Below are positions 1 to 5,875 of a stretch of DNA of 7,769 nt, in pieces. The position numbers and the translations under genes are program-made. The notes beneath the pieces are model-generated. The model saw only the letters and a list, made by a program, of their open reading frames with translations. It had not been told where the DNA came from and did no database searches. The DNA is from Dermatophilaceae bacterium. GTDB lineage: Bacteria; Actinomycetota; Actinomycetes; Actinomycetales; Dermatophilaceae. The stretch is taken from assembly GCA_013361975.1 (NCBI GenBank), contig JABFXB010000390.1, positions 1-7,769 on the forward strand, in the 5' to 3' direction. The first letter of the stretch is position 1. Each line of letters opens with the position of its first letter.

Positions 1-942
1 CGACTCGTTGAGCCAGAGGTCGTCCCACCACCGCATCGTCACGATGTCGCCGAACCACATGTGCGACATCTCGTGGCTCACCGTGTTCGCGCGCGTGAGC
101 AGCTCGTCGCGGGTGGCCGCGCCGCGGTAGAGGTACTGGTCGCGGAAGGTGACGCAGCCCGGGTTCTCCATCGCGCCGGCGTTGAACTCGGGGACGAACA
201 CCTGGTGGTACTCCCCGAACGGGTATCGGATGCCGAAGAGCCCGTGGAAGTAGTCGAACGACCGCTTCGTCACGTCGAAGAGCTCGGCCGCGTGACGCTC
301 GAGCGGCTCGCGCAACGAGGCGCGGGCGTGGATGCCCAGCGGTATGCCGTCGTGCTCGTCGCGCACGGAGACGTACGGTCCGGCGCAGACCGTCACGAAG
401 TACGTCGCGAGCGGCTTGGTCGTCGCGAGCGTCCACGTGCCGGGGGCCGTGCGCGTGGCGGCGCCGTTGCCGAGCACCGTCCAGTCGAGGGGCGCGCGCA
501 CCGTGACGTCGTAGGGAGCCTTGAGGTCGGGCTGGTCGAAGCAGGCGAAGACGCTCGGCGCGGCGTCGAGGAACAGGTGGCCGTAGACGTAGTCGCGGTC
601 GTCGGCCGGGTCGGTGGCCCGGTGCAGGCCCTGGCCGTCGTGGCTGTAGGCCATCGTCGCGGCGACGACGAGCTCGTTGTCGGCTGCGAGGCGGTGCAGG
701 GGCAGGCGACCGTCTGACACCGCGTCGGGGTCGATCGGCTCACCGTTGAGCGAGATCGTCTCGACCGAGTGCGCCTTGAGGTCGACCCAGGTCGCGGCGC
801 CCAGCTCGTCACAGGTGAACCGCACCGTGGTGCGCGAGCCGAAGACCTCGGCGCCCTGGTCGAGGTCGAGCTCGACGGCGTACGAGGTGACGGTGATCAG
901 CGAGGATCGCTCGCGGGCTTCGGCCAGGGTGAGACTGCGCAT
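1..942 (-). CDS. pepN: Aminopeptidase N (M1 family zinc metallopeptidase), N-terminal part, truncated by window edge
   Basis: A cytoplasmic zinc aminopeptidase of family M1 that removes N-terminal residues from peptides during protein turnover. The visible part has 314 residues; actinobacterial members usually run to about 850, so the C-terminal helical domain lies beyond the left edge. The N-terminal beta domain is residues 1 to about 185, including the family stretch VFACFDQPDLKAP near residue 140. The catalytic domain shows the exopeptidase motif GAMEN (256-260), which binds the substrate amino terminus, and the zinc site HEMSH (290-294) followed 18 residues later by Glu313 in WLNES. All three zinc ligands are intact. 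The ATG start matches the family's usual N-terminus (MRSLTLAEARERS); only a weak GCAGG lies upstream. It is 70 bases downstream of htpX on the same strand and could be read through from it, though joint transcription is unproven. The family call is near certain; the exact substrate range is not visible. Confidence 0.96.
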   Translation of the reverse strand, partial: MRSLTLAEARERSSLITVTSYAVELDLDQGAEVFGSRTTVRFTCDELGAATWVDLKAHSVETISLNGEPIDPDAVSDGRLPLHRLAADNELVVAATMAYSHDGQGLHRATDPADDRDYVYGHLFLDAAPSVFACFDQPDLKAPYDVTVRAPLDWTVLGNGAATRTAPGTWTLATTKPLATYFVTVCAGPYVSVRDEHDGIPLGIHARASLREPLERHAAELFDVTKRSFDYFHGLFGIRYPFGEYHQVFVPEFNAGAMENPGCVTFRDQYLYRGAATRDELLTRANTVSHEMSHMWFGDIVTMRWWDDLWLNES

Positions 943-1012
943 GGGGGGAGCCTGCCAGATCGGCGGGCCCGCCGTCGCACAGGTTGCGAGGCATCCGCAC
1001 GGCACGCTCTGG

Positions 1013-1888
1013 TCAGCGCTGGAAGGGCCCGCCGACCATGTTCTCGAGGCGCGCGATGCGCTGCTCCATCGGCGGGTGCGTCGACAGGAAGCGCGTGACG
1101 TCCTGGGCGCGGAAGGGGCTGGCGATCATCATGTGGCTGGCGTTGACGATGTCCTGCTGGGGCGCGAGCGGTGCCCGCGCGACGCCCGACTCCAGCTTGC
1201 GCAGCGCCGAGGCCAGGGCCAGGGGATCGCCGGTGAGCTTGGCGCCGTCCTCGTCGGCGTCGTACTCGCGGGTGCGGCTGATCGCCATCTGGATCATCAT
1301 CGCGGCCATCGGGGCGAGCAGGCTCATCGCCAGCAGCGCGATGGGGTTGGGGCGGTCGTCGTCGGAGCTGCCGCCGCCGAACATGCTCGTGAACATGAGC
1401 ATCTGGCCGATGCTCGTGATGACACCCGCGATGGCTGCCGCCACCGAGCTGGTGAGGATGTCGCGGTTGTAGACGTGCATGAGCTCGTGCCCGAGCACGC
1501 CGCGCAGCTCGCGCTCGTCGAGCAGGCCGAGGATGCCCTCGGTGCAGCAGACCGCGGCGTTCTGCGGGTTGCGGCCGGTCGCGAAGGCGTTCGGTGCCTG
1601 GGTCGGGCTGATGTAGAGCCGCGGCATGGGCTTGCCTGCGGCAGTGGAGAGCTCGCGCACGATGCGATACATCGCCGGCGCCTGGGCCTCGCTCACCGGG
1701 TAGGCGTGCATGGCACGGATCGCGAGCTTGTCGCTGTTCCAGTAGCCGTAGAAGGTCGTCGCGACACCGATGAGCGCGAAGAGCCAGATGAACCGCCCAC
1801 CGCCGACGAGCGCGCCGATGCCGAGCAGCAGGGCCCAGATGCCGCCGAAGAGGGCGGCGGTCTTGAGCCCGTTGAAGTGGTTGTGCAT
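1013..1888 (-). CDS. htpX: Protease HtpX homolog (M48 membrane zinc metalloprotease)
   Basis: An integral membrane zinc endopeptidase of family M48B. Known members take part in quality control of misfolded membrane proteins, with the active site on the cytoplasmic side. The protein has 291 residues, normal for the family (about 285-300). Two hydrophobic segments lie at about 11-29 and 32-49. The conserved block PNAFATGRNPQNAAVC is near 99-114, the zinc motif HELMH at 134-138, and two further membrane segments at about 145-170 and 183-203. The third ligand is Glu208 in SRTREYDADEDGA, and the C-terminal STHPPMEQRIARLE is typical. I chose the ATG at 1888 because homologs begin at about this point (MHNHFNGLKTAALFG). 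However, it has no recognisable ribosome binding site, whereas an in-frame GTG at 1978 has GGGAG six bases upstream and would add 30 residues without family resemblance. The gene diverges from the small membrane protein at 2077 and is followed by pepN. Function is confident; the start is not. Confidence 0.93.
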   Translation of the reverse strand: MHNHFNGLKTAALFGGIWALLLGIGALVGGGRFIWLFALIGVATTFYGYWNSDKLAIRAMHAYPVSEAQAPAMYRIVRELSTAAGKPMPRLYISPTQAPNAFATGRNPQNAAVCCTEGILGLLDERELRGVLGHELMHVYNRDILTSSVAAAIAGVITSIGQMLMFTSMFGGGSSDDDRPNPIALLAMSLLAPMAAMMIQMAISRTREYDADEDGAKLTGDPLALASALRKLESGVARAPLAPQQDIVNASHMMIASPFRAQDVTRFLSTHPPMEQRIARLENMVGGPFQR

Positions 1889-1978
1889 GCCGGTTGAACG
1901 AGCGGTCGGGGACAACTGTTCCCAGCGCGCGCCCAGACAGGATCGGGCCGCGAGGAGCCTGACAGCGGCCTGTGACAC

Positions 1979-1989
1979 GGATCTCTCCC
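1979..1989 (-). promoter_or_regulatory. Ribosome binding site for an alternative GTG start upstream of htpX
   Basis: On the minus strand GGGAG (1989-1985) stands six bases before a GTG at 1978 that is in frame with htpX. This is a better initiation site than anything in front of the family-consensus ATG at 1888. It could give a 30-residue-extended HtpX, or initiation here could feed an internal start. Confidence 0.4.
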
Positions 1990-1996
1990 GTTTGGT

Positions 1997-2025
1997 TTTT
2001 CAACTACTACATGTAGTAGTAGTTT
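1997..2025 (+). promoter_or_regulatory. Candidate promoter for the small membrane protein gene
   Basis: TTTTCA (1997-2002, four of six matches to TTGACA) is followed after 17 bases by TAGTTT (2020-2025, matching TAnnnT). The predicted transcription start near 2031-2034 would give a leader of about 45 bases. The palindrome at 2003-2020 fills the whole spacer, the classic position for a repressor that blocks RNA polymerase. I saw no comparably good -10 element pointing leftward to htpX. Confidence 0.35.
2003..2020. promoter_or_regulatory. 18-bp perfect palindrome, probable repressor operator
   Basis: ACTACTACATGTAGTAGT is exactly self-complementary, centred between 2011 and 2012. It sits in the only markedly AT-rich patch of the window (26 of 36 bases A/T at 1991-2026), between divergent htpX and the small membrane protein. 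The inner TACA/TGTA half sites and flanking TACTACA/TGTAGTA recall operators of the BlaI/MecI/CopY winged-helix repressors. Those I know usually have one or two bases between the half sites, while here they abut, so the family assignment is tentative. No regulator gene lies in the window. A hairpin role in RNA is less likely because the stem is AT-rich and would need a tight central loop. Confidence 0.6.
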
Positions 2026-2076
2026 TGAGGCAACGGGAAGGCGCCGACACCCTCCCACCGATGAAAGAAGAGAGCG

Positions 2077-2664
2077 ATGCGCAAGACACTCGACCAGCTG
2101 ATCTCCTGGACCGGCCTCATCCTCGCGGCCGTCCTCCTGGTGGCCGGCGGCCTCCTCACCTACGCGAGCAGCTTCGTCTCGAGCAACGTCGAGCAGCAGC
2201 TCAGCCAGCAGGACATCACGATGCCGAAGGCCGCAGCCCTGCAGACCCAGGAGCAGAAGGACGCGCTCCTGCAGTACGCCGGCCAGAAGATGACCACGGG
2301 CGACCAGGCCAAGGCCTTCGCCGACCACTACATCCTCGTCCACATGAACGCCGCCTCCGACAACCGGACCTACGAGGACGTCTCGGGCGAGTTCATGGCG
2401 ATGTCGAAGAACCCGAACGCCGACCAGGCCCAGGTCAAGGCACTCGGTGAGCTCCGCCAGACCCTCTTCATGGGCAACACCCTGCGCGGCCTGCTCCTCA
2501 ACGCGTACGCCTTCGGCACCATGGGTGCGATCGCCCTCTACGCCGCCGTCGGCGCCTTCATCGGGGCAGCGGTCTTCCTGGTCCTGGGCCTGCTCGGCCT
2601 GCGGCACGCGAAGACGGCGGCCAGCTTCCCGGCCGTGGCCCAGCGGGCTCCCGCGACCGTCTGA
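2077..2664 (+). CDS. Small two-segment membrane protein of unknown function (actinobacterial family sometimes mislabelled 'LigA')
   Basis: A protein of 195 residues with no catalytic motif that I can recognise. An N-terminal membrane segment spans about 10-30. A polar, presumably extracytoplasmic region of about 105 residues follows (31-135), containing LLQYAGQKMTTGDQAKAFADHYI near 65-86. The stretch NTLRGLLLNAYAFGTMG at 134-150 is followed by one long or kinked hydrophobic segment up to about 175 and a short basic tail (RHAK). The loop has no cysteines. From memory, similar actinobacterial proteins are labelled 'aromatic ring-opening dioxygenase LigA', a name with no support here: the protein is membrane-bound and lacks a metal-binding motif. 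The ATG at 2077 is preceded by the purine-rich GAAAGAAGAGAG; an ATG at 2061 is in another frame. The gene diverges from htpX across a palindrome that may control it, and a strong hairpin follows. That it is a real gene is confident; its function is unknown. Confidence 0.88.
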   Translation: MRKTLDQLISWTGLILAAVLLVAGGLLTYASSFVSSNVEQQLSQQDITMPKAAALQTQEQKDALLQYAGQKMTTGDQAKAFADHYILVHMNAASDNRTYEDVSGEFMAMSKNPNADQAQVKALGELRQTLFMGNTLRGLLLNAYAFGTMGAIALYAAVGAFIGAAVFLVLGLLGLRHAKTAASFPAVAQRAPATV

Positions 2665-2681
2665 CTCTCCCGGGGGAGAAG

Positions 2682-2715
2682 CGAAGGGGCCGTCCAGGTG
2701 CGGACGGCCCCTTCG
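2682..2715. terminator. Strong hairpin terminator between convergent genes
   Basis: A 14-bp perfect stem (2682-2695 with 2702-2715; left arm core GAAGGGGCCGTCC) closes a six-base loop, AGGTGC. It begins 17 bases after the stop of the small membrane protein gene and lies 53 bases beyond the nuoN stop on the other strand, so it can serve both converging transcripts. No T-run follows in either direction, which is common for actinobacterial terminators. Confidence 0.8.
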
Positions 2716-2768
2716 GCGTGCCCAGGTGGACACCGTCGCGCCGGCAGGACGGGCGCGCACGCGCCGGA

Positions 2769-4373
2769 TCAGCCCAGCAGGCGCAGCAGCAGGTCGGGCT
2801 GCACGCTGACGACGACGAGCACCGCTGCGGACAGGGCGAGTCCGGCCACGACGACCGGACGACGTGCGGCCCTGACGGTGCGCCCGGCGGTACCCCCGGT
2901 GGTGCCCTCGGCGTCGGCGTCGTCACCCGTCGCCGACACTTCGCGCTCGGTGATGACGGCACGCAGCCAGCGCAGGTAGACGGCCACGCCGATGACGGCG
3001 TTGACGGCCGCGATGACCGCGAGCCACACCCAGCCCTCGGCGAGCACCGGCCGCAACGCGGTGACCTTGCCGACGAGCCCGATGATGCCGGGCGGCAGGC
3101 CCGCGAGCGACGTCAGGGCGAGCACGAGCGCACCGGCCCGCCACGGGCTGCGCTGCCACAGCCCCTCGTAGGCCGCGAGCGTGCGCCCCCCGGTGGGGTG
3201 GTCGCGCAGCGTCACGGCGACCACCGCGAACGCGACGAGGGTGGCGACGACGTAGGTCAGCACGTAGGTGGCGCTCGCGCCGACGCCGAGCGCCGAGACG
3301 CTCACGAGCGGCAGCACGACCCAGCCGGCCTGCGCCACGGTGGACCAGGCGAGCAGGCGCACGACGTCGTCCTGCCGCAGGGCCATGATGTTGCCGAGGG
3401 TCATGCTCAGGGAAGCAAGGACAGCGATCGCCAGCAGCCCGGGCATGCCGAGGGCTGCAACAGCGCGCAGCACGACGAGCAGCGCCGCGAGCGCGGCCAC
3501 CTTCGACACCGTCGCGAGGAGCGTCGCGACGGACACCGAGGAGCCGGCGTAGGCCGTGGGCGTCCACGCGTGGAAGGGCACGAGCGAGAGCTTGAAGCCG
3601 ACTCCGGCCAGGACGAGCACCGTGGCCAGGGCGACCAGGCCCGAGGACACCGACGGCAGCACGACGTTCGTCGGCGCGCCGGTCGCGGAAAGGGCGCCTG
3701 CCGACGACAGGGCGGCGTCCGGGGTGAGGAACGGGCTGCCGGTGGCCGCGAACCAGAGGGCCACCCCGAGCACGAGCAGGGCGAAGGAGACGAGCGAGGT
3801 CACGAGCAGCTGGGTAGCCCCCACCGCCGAGGAGCGTCGCCCGGACAGGGCCACGAGGGCGATGACCGGCAGTGTGGCCAGCTCGAGCGCGACGAGCCAG
3901 GTGCCGACGTCGCGGCTGGCCGCGACGACGACGGTGCCGGCCAGGGCGGCGAGGAGCAGCACCGCCTCGACCGGCTCGCGCGTGCCGGCCTCGGGGCGGC
4001 GCCGCCGGACACGCGGCCACCCGAGGGCGATGCAGACGAGCGCCGAGACGGCGGCCGCGAGCTGCAGGGTGGAGCCGAGCGCATCGGCCGACCACAAGCA
4101 GACCCGCGGCAGGCCCTCGACGCTGGGCAGCCTGCCGCCGCCTGCGGGCAAGGCTGTCGGGATGATGCAGAACGTCTCGCGGGTCGAGCCCCCGCCGAGG
4201 CCCAGGCCGGGCAGCGTGGCCGCTGCCGAGGCGGCCGACGCGAGCCCCGCGATGCCCCACGGCAGCCGGCGCCCTCGCGGGGCGAAGAGGTCGGCGAGGA
4301 GCACGAGCACCAACCCGGCGACGGGGGACAGCGCGGGCAGCAGGGTCGCGTAGTCGATGCTCAGGCCCTTCAC
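2769..4373 (-). CDS. nuoN: NADH-quinone oxidoreductase subunit N (complex I antiporter-like proton channel), divergent
   Basis: One of three antiporter-like subunits of the complex I membrane arm, which move protons as quinone is reduced. The protein has 534 residues with about 14 membrane segments, slightly longer than the usual 480-520. The expected proton-path residues are visible: Glu164 in LVALELATLP, Lys261 in GFKLSLVPFHAW, Lys291 in TVSKVAAL, and Lys436 in GLPPGIIGLVGK. Two cysteines, C69 and C92, fall in a loop predicted outside the membrane. A polar acidic, Gly/Thr-rich loop (476-500) precedes the last segment. After VPFHAW the normally conserved PDVYEGAP-type motif reads TPTAYAGSS, an unusual change. 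The GTG start overlaps the nuoM stop by four bases (GTGA), with GGGGGTGA just upstream inside nuoM, so translation is probably coupled. It is the last gene of the operon and ends 53 bases before a strong hairpin. The subunit call is confident; whether it belongs to a housekeeping or alternative complex is open. Confidence 0.93.
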   Translation of the reverse strand: MKGLSIDYATLLPALSPVAGLVLVLLADLFAPRGRRLPWGIAGLASAASAAATLPGLGLGGGSTRETFCIIPTALPAGGGRLPSVEGLPRVCLWSADALGSTLQLAAAVSALVCIALGWPRVRRRRPEAGTREPVEAVLLLAALAGTVVVAASRDVGTWLVALELATLPVIALVALSGRRSSAVGATQLLVTSLVSFALLVLGVALWFAATGSPFLTPDAALSSAGALSATGAPTNVVLPSVSSGLVALATVLVLAGVGFKLSLVPFHAWTPTAYAGSSVSVATLLATVSKVAALAALLVVLRAVAALGMPGLLAIAVLASLSMTLGNIMALRQDDVVRLLAWSTVAQAGWVVLPLVSVSALGVGASATYVLTYVVATLVAFAVVAVTLRDHPTGGRTLAAYEGLWQRSPWRAGALVLALTSLAGLPPGIIGLVGKVTALRPVLAEGWVWLAVIAAVNAVIGVAVYLRWLRAVITEREVSATGDDADAEGTTGGTAGRTVRAARRPVVVAGLALSAAVLVVVSVQPDLLLRLLG

Positions 4374-5875
4374 GGCGTCACCCCCAATCCGGCGAGCAGG
4401 CCCGACGCGGCGCTGTCGGACAGGCCGAGCAGCAGGTGCGGCAGCACCCCGAGACCGACGACGGCCACGACCAGTGCCATCACGACCGCCCACCGGGCGC
4501 CGTGCGCGTCGCCGACCGGCTCGGCGGCGCGGCCCTCGGCGAGGTCGCTGCCCTCCCCGGCCCAGACGATTCGCGCCACCCGAAGGGCGTAGGCCGCCGC
4601 GAGCGCGAGGCCCACGGCTCCCAGCACGACGCACACCCGCATCAGCGCGACGGGACGCCCCGGCGCCGGCGACCAGGCGGCGTACAGGGCGAGGAACTCA
4701 CCCCAGAAGCTGACCAGCCCGGGAAGCCCGAGAGCCGCCGCCAGACCGACGACGAGGGCGAGCCCGAAGCGGGGAGCCTTGTCGCGCAAGGCGGCCCGTG
4801 CGACGCGGAGGTCGGCCGACCCCCACTGCTCCTTGAGGTCGCCGACGACGAAGAAGAGCAGGGCGGCGACGACGCCGTGGGCGATGTTGCCGAACAGTGC
4901 GGCCTGCAGTCCGGTATCGCTGCCCGACGCGATGGCGAGCGCCACGAAGCCCATGTGGGCGACGGAGCTGTAGGCGATGAGGCGCTTGAGGTCGCGTTCG
5001 ACGAGGCAGGCGAGGCCTCCCCAGAGGACACCGACCACGCCGAGCAGGGCCAGCACCGGGCTCAGCTCGGCCACCCCTCGGGGCACCGTCGCGACCGCGA
5101 GCCGCACGATGCCGTAGGTCCCCATCTTGAGCAGCACGGCGGCGAGCAGCACCGAACCCGCCGTCGGGGCGATCGTGTGAGCGGAGGGCAGCCAGGTGTG
5201 CAGCGGCCAGAGCGGCACCTTGATGCCGAGGCCGAGCAGCAGCACGCCCGCGATGGCCACCTGCAGCGACCGCGACAGCCCGGCACCGTGGCGTTGGGCC
5301 AGGACCGTGAGGTCGCTCGTGCCCTGGTGGTGCACGAGCAGCAGGATGCCGACGAGCATGAGCGTCGAGCCGAGCACGGTGAACAGCACGAAACGGCCGG
5401 CCGCGTCGGCGCGCGTCTCGTCCCGCACGTGGTCGTCGCCGAATCGCCGCACGAGCACCCACATCGGCACGAGGACGACCTCGAAGGCGACGAAGAAGAG
5501 GATGGCGTCGCGGGCCAGGAACGTCGCGAGGGCGCCCGTCTCGACGAGCAGGATGCAGCCGAGGAACGTCGAGCCGGAGCCACCCTTCGGGATGGGTCCC
5601 GACTGCGCGTGGGCGACGACGGCCACGGTGAGCAGCGCGGTCATCAGCACGAGCGCGGCGGAGATGCCGTCGACGCCGAAGTGCCAGCGCACACCGAGGG
5701 CGCGGATCCACGGGACGTCGACCTCGTGTCGTCCCCACACCACGACGACGGCCAGCCCGGCGGTGGCGACCGTGGCGGCGAACGCGATCGCGCGCTCCAC
5801 CCGCGTCTCGCCGGGGATGGCGATGAGGGCGATGGCCCCGAGCAGCGGCAGCAGGAGCATGAGCGTCAGCGCCAT
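4370..5875 (-). CDS. nuoM: NADH-quinone oxidoreductase subunit M (complex I antiporter-like proton channel)
   Basis: The middle antiporter-like subunit of the complex I membrane arm, with 501 residues (family about 480-530) and about 14 membrane segments. The proton-path residues of the family are present: Glu132 in AFEVVLVPMWVL, Lys219 in LGIKVPLWPLHTWLP, Lys250 in VLLKMGTYG, and Glu393 in SFWGEF. ERDLKRLIAYSSVAHMGF at 293-310 is the usual signature around the broken helix. Where most members read PDAHxEAPTAGS, this one reads PSAHTIAPTAGS, losing both acidic residues of that loop. The ATG at 5875 lies inside the end of nuoL, sharing 10 bases with it. GGGGGTGA is four bases upstream, the same arrangement as before nuoN, which suggests coupled translation of L, M and N. 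A longer open frame continues upstream in this phase, but it lies over nuoL and encodes Arg/Pro-rich nonsense, so it is not part of the gene. Confidence 0.95.
   Translation of the reverse strand: MALTLMLLLPLLGAIALIAIPGETRVERAIAFAATVATAGLAVVVVWGRHEVDVPWIRALGVRWHFGVDGISAALVLMTALLTVAVVAHAQSGPIPKGGSGSTFLGCILLVETGALATFLARDAILFFVAFEVVLVPMWVLVRRFGDDHVRDETRADAAGRFVLFTVLGSTLMLVGILLLVHHQGTSDLTVLAQRHGAGLSRSLQVAIAGVLLLGLGIKVPLWPLHTWLPSAHTIAPTAGSVLLAAVLLKMGTYGIVRLAVATVPRGVAELSPVLALLGVVGVLWGGLACLVERDLKRLIAYSSVAHMGFVALAIASGSDTGLQAALFGNIAHGVVAALLFFVVGDLKEQWGSADLRVARAALRDKAPRFGLALVVGLAAALGLPGLVSFWGEFLALYAAWSPAPGRPVALMRVCVVLGAVGLALAAAYALRVARIVWAGEGSDLAEGRAAEPVGDAHGARWAVVMALVVAVVGLGVLPHLLLGLSDSAASGLLAGLGVTP
4378..4385 (-). 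promoter_or_regulatory. Ribosome binding site of nuoN, embedded in the nuoM end
   Basis: GGGGGTGA lies four bases before the GTG start of nuoN and within the last codons of nuoM. It fixes the choice of the GTG at 4373, which otherwise has no competing ATG with a site. Confidence 0.55.

Noticed and set aside
961..974. Palindrome CGGCGGGCCCGCCG between htpX and pepN, considered as a terminator
   Set aside because: It is a short GC self-complement with almost no loop and no T-run. Such sequences are frequent by chance at this GC content, so it was not called.
677..1897. A 406-codon plus-strand frame spanning pepN and htpX
   Set aside because: It runs antisense across two recognisable genes and their gap and has biased Arg/Ala/Gly composition with no domain.
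2665..2681. Small CTCC/GGAG hairpin just after the stop at 2664
   Set aside because: The stem is only four base pairs, and the adjacent 14-bp hairpin explains termination far better.
2718..4592. A 624-codon open frame on the plus strand, opposite nuoN
   Set aside because: It encodes Gly/Arg/His/Glu-rich low-complexity protein with no membrane or domain signature. It mirrors the GC-biased codon positions of nuoN, a usual artefact in GC-rich genomes.
4374..4634. Upstream in-frame extension of nuoN by 87 codons
   Set aside because: It lies over the end of nuoM and is Arg/Gly-rich. The GTG at 4373 has a site and the typical four-base overlap.
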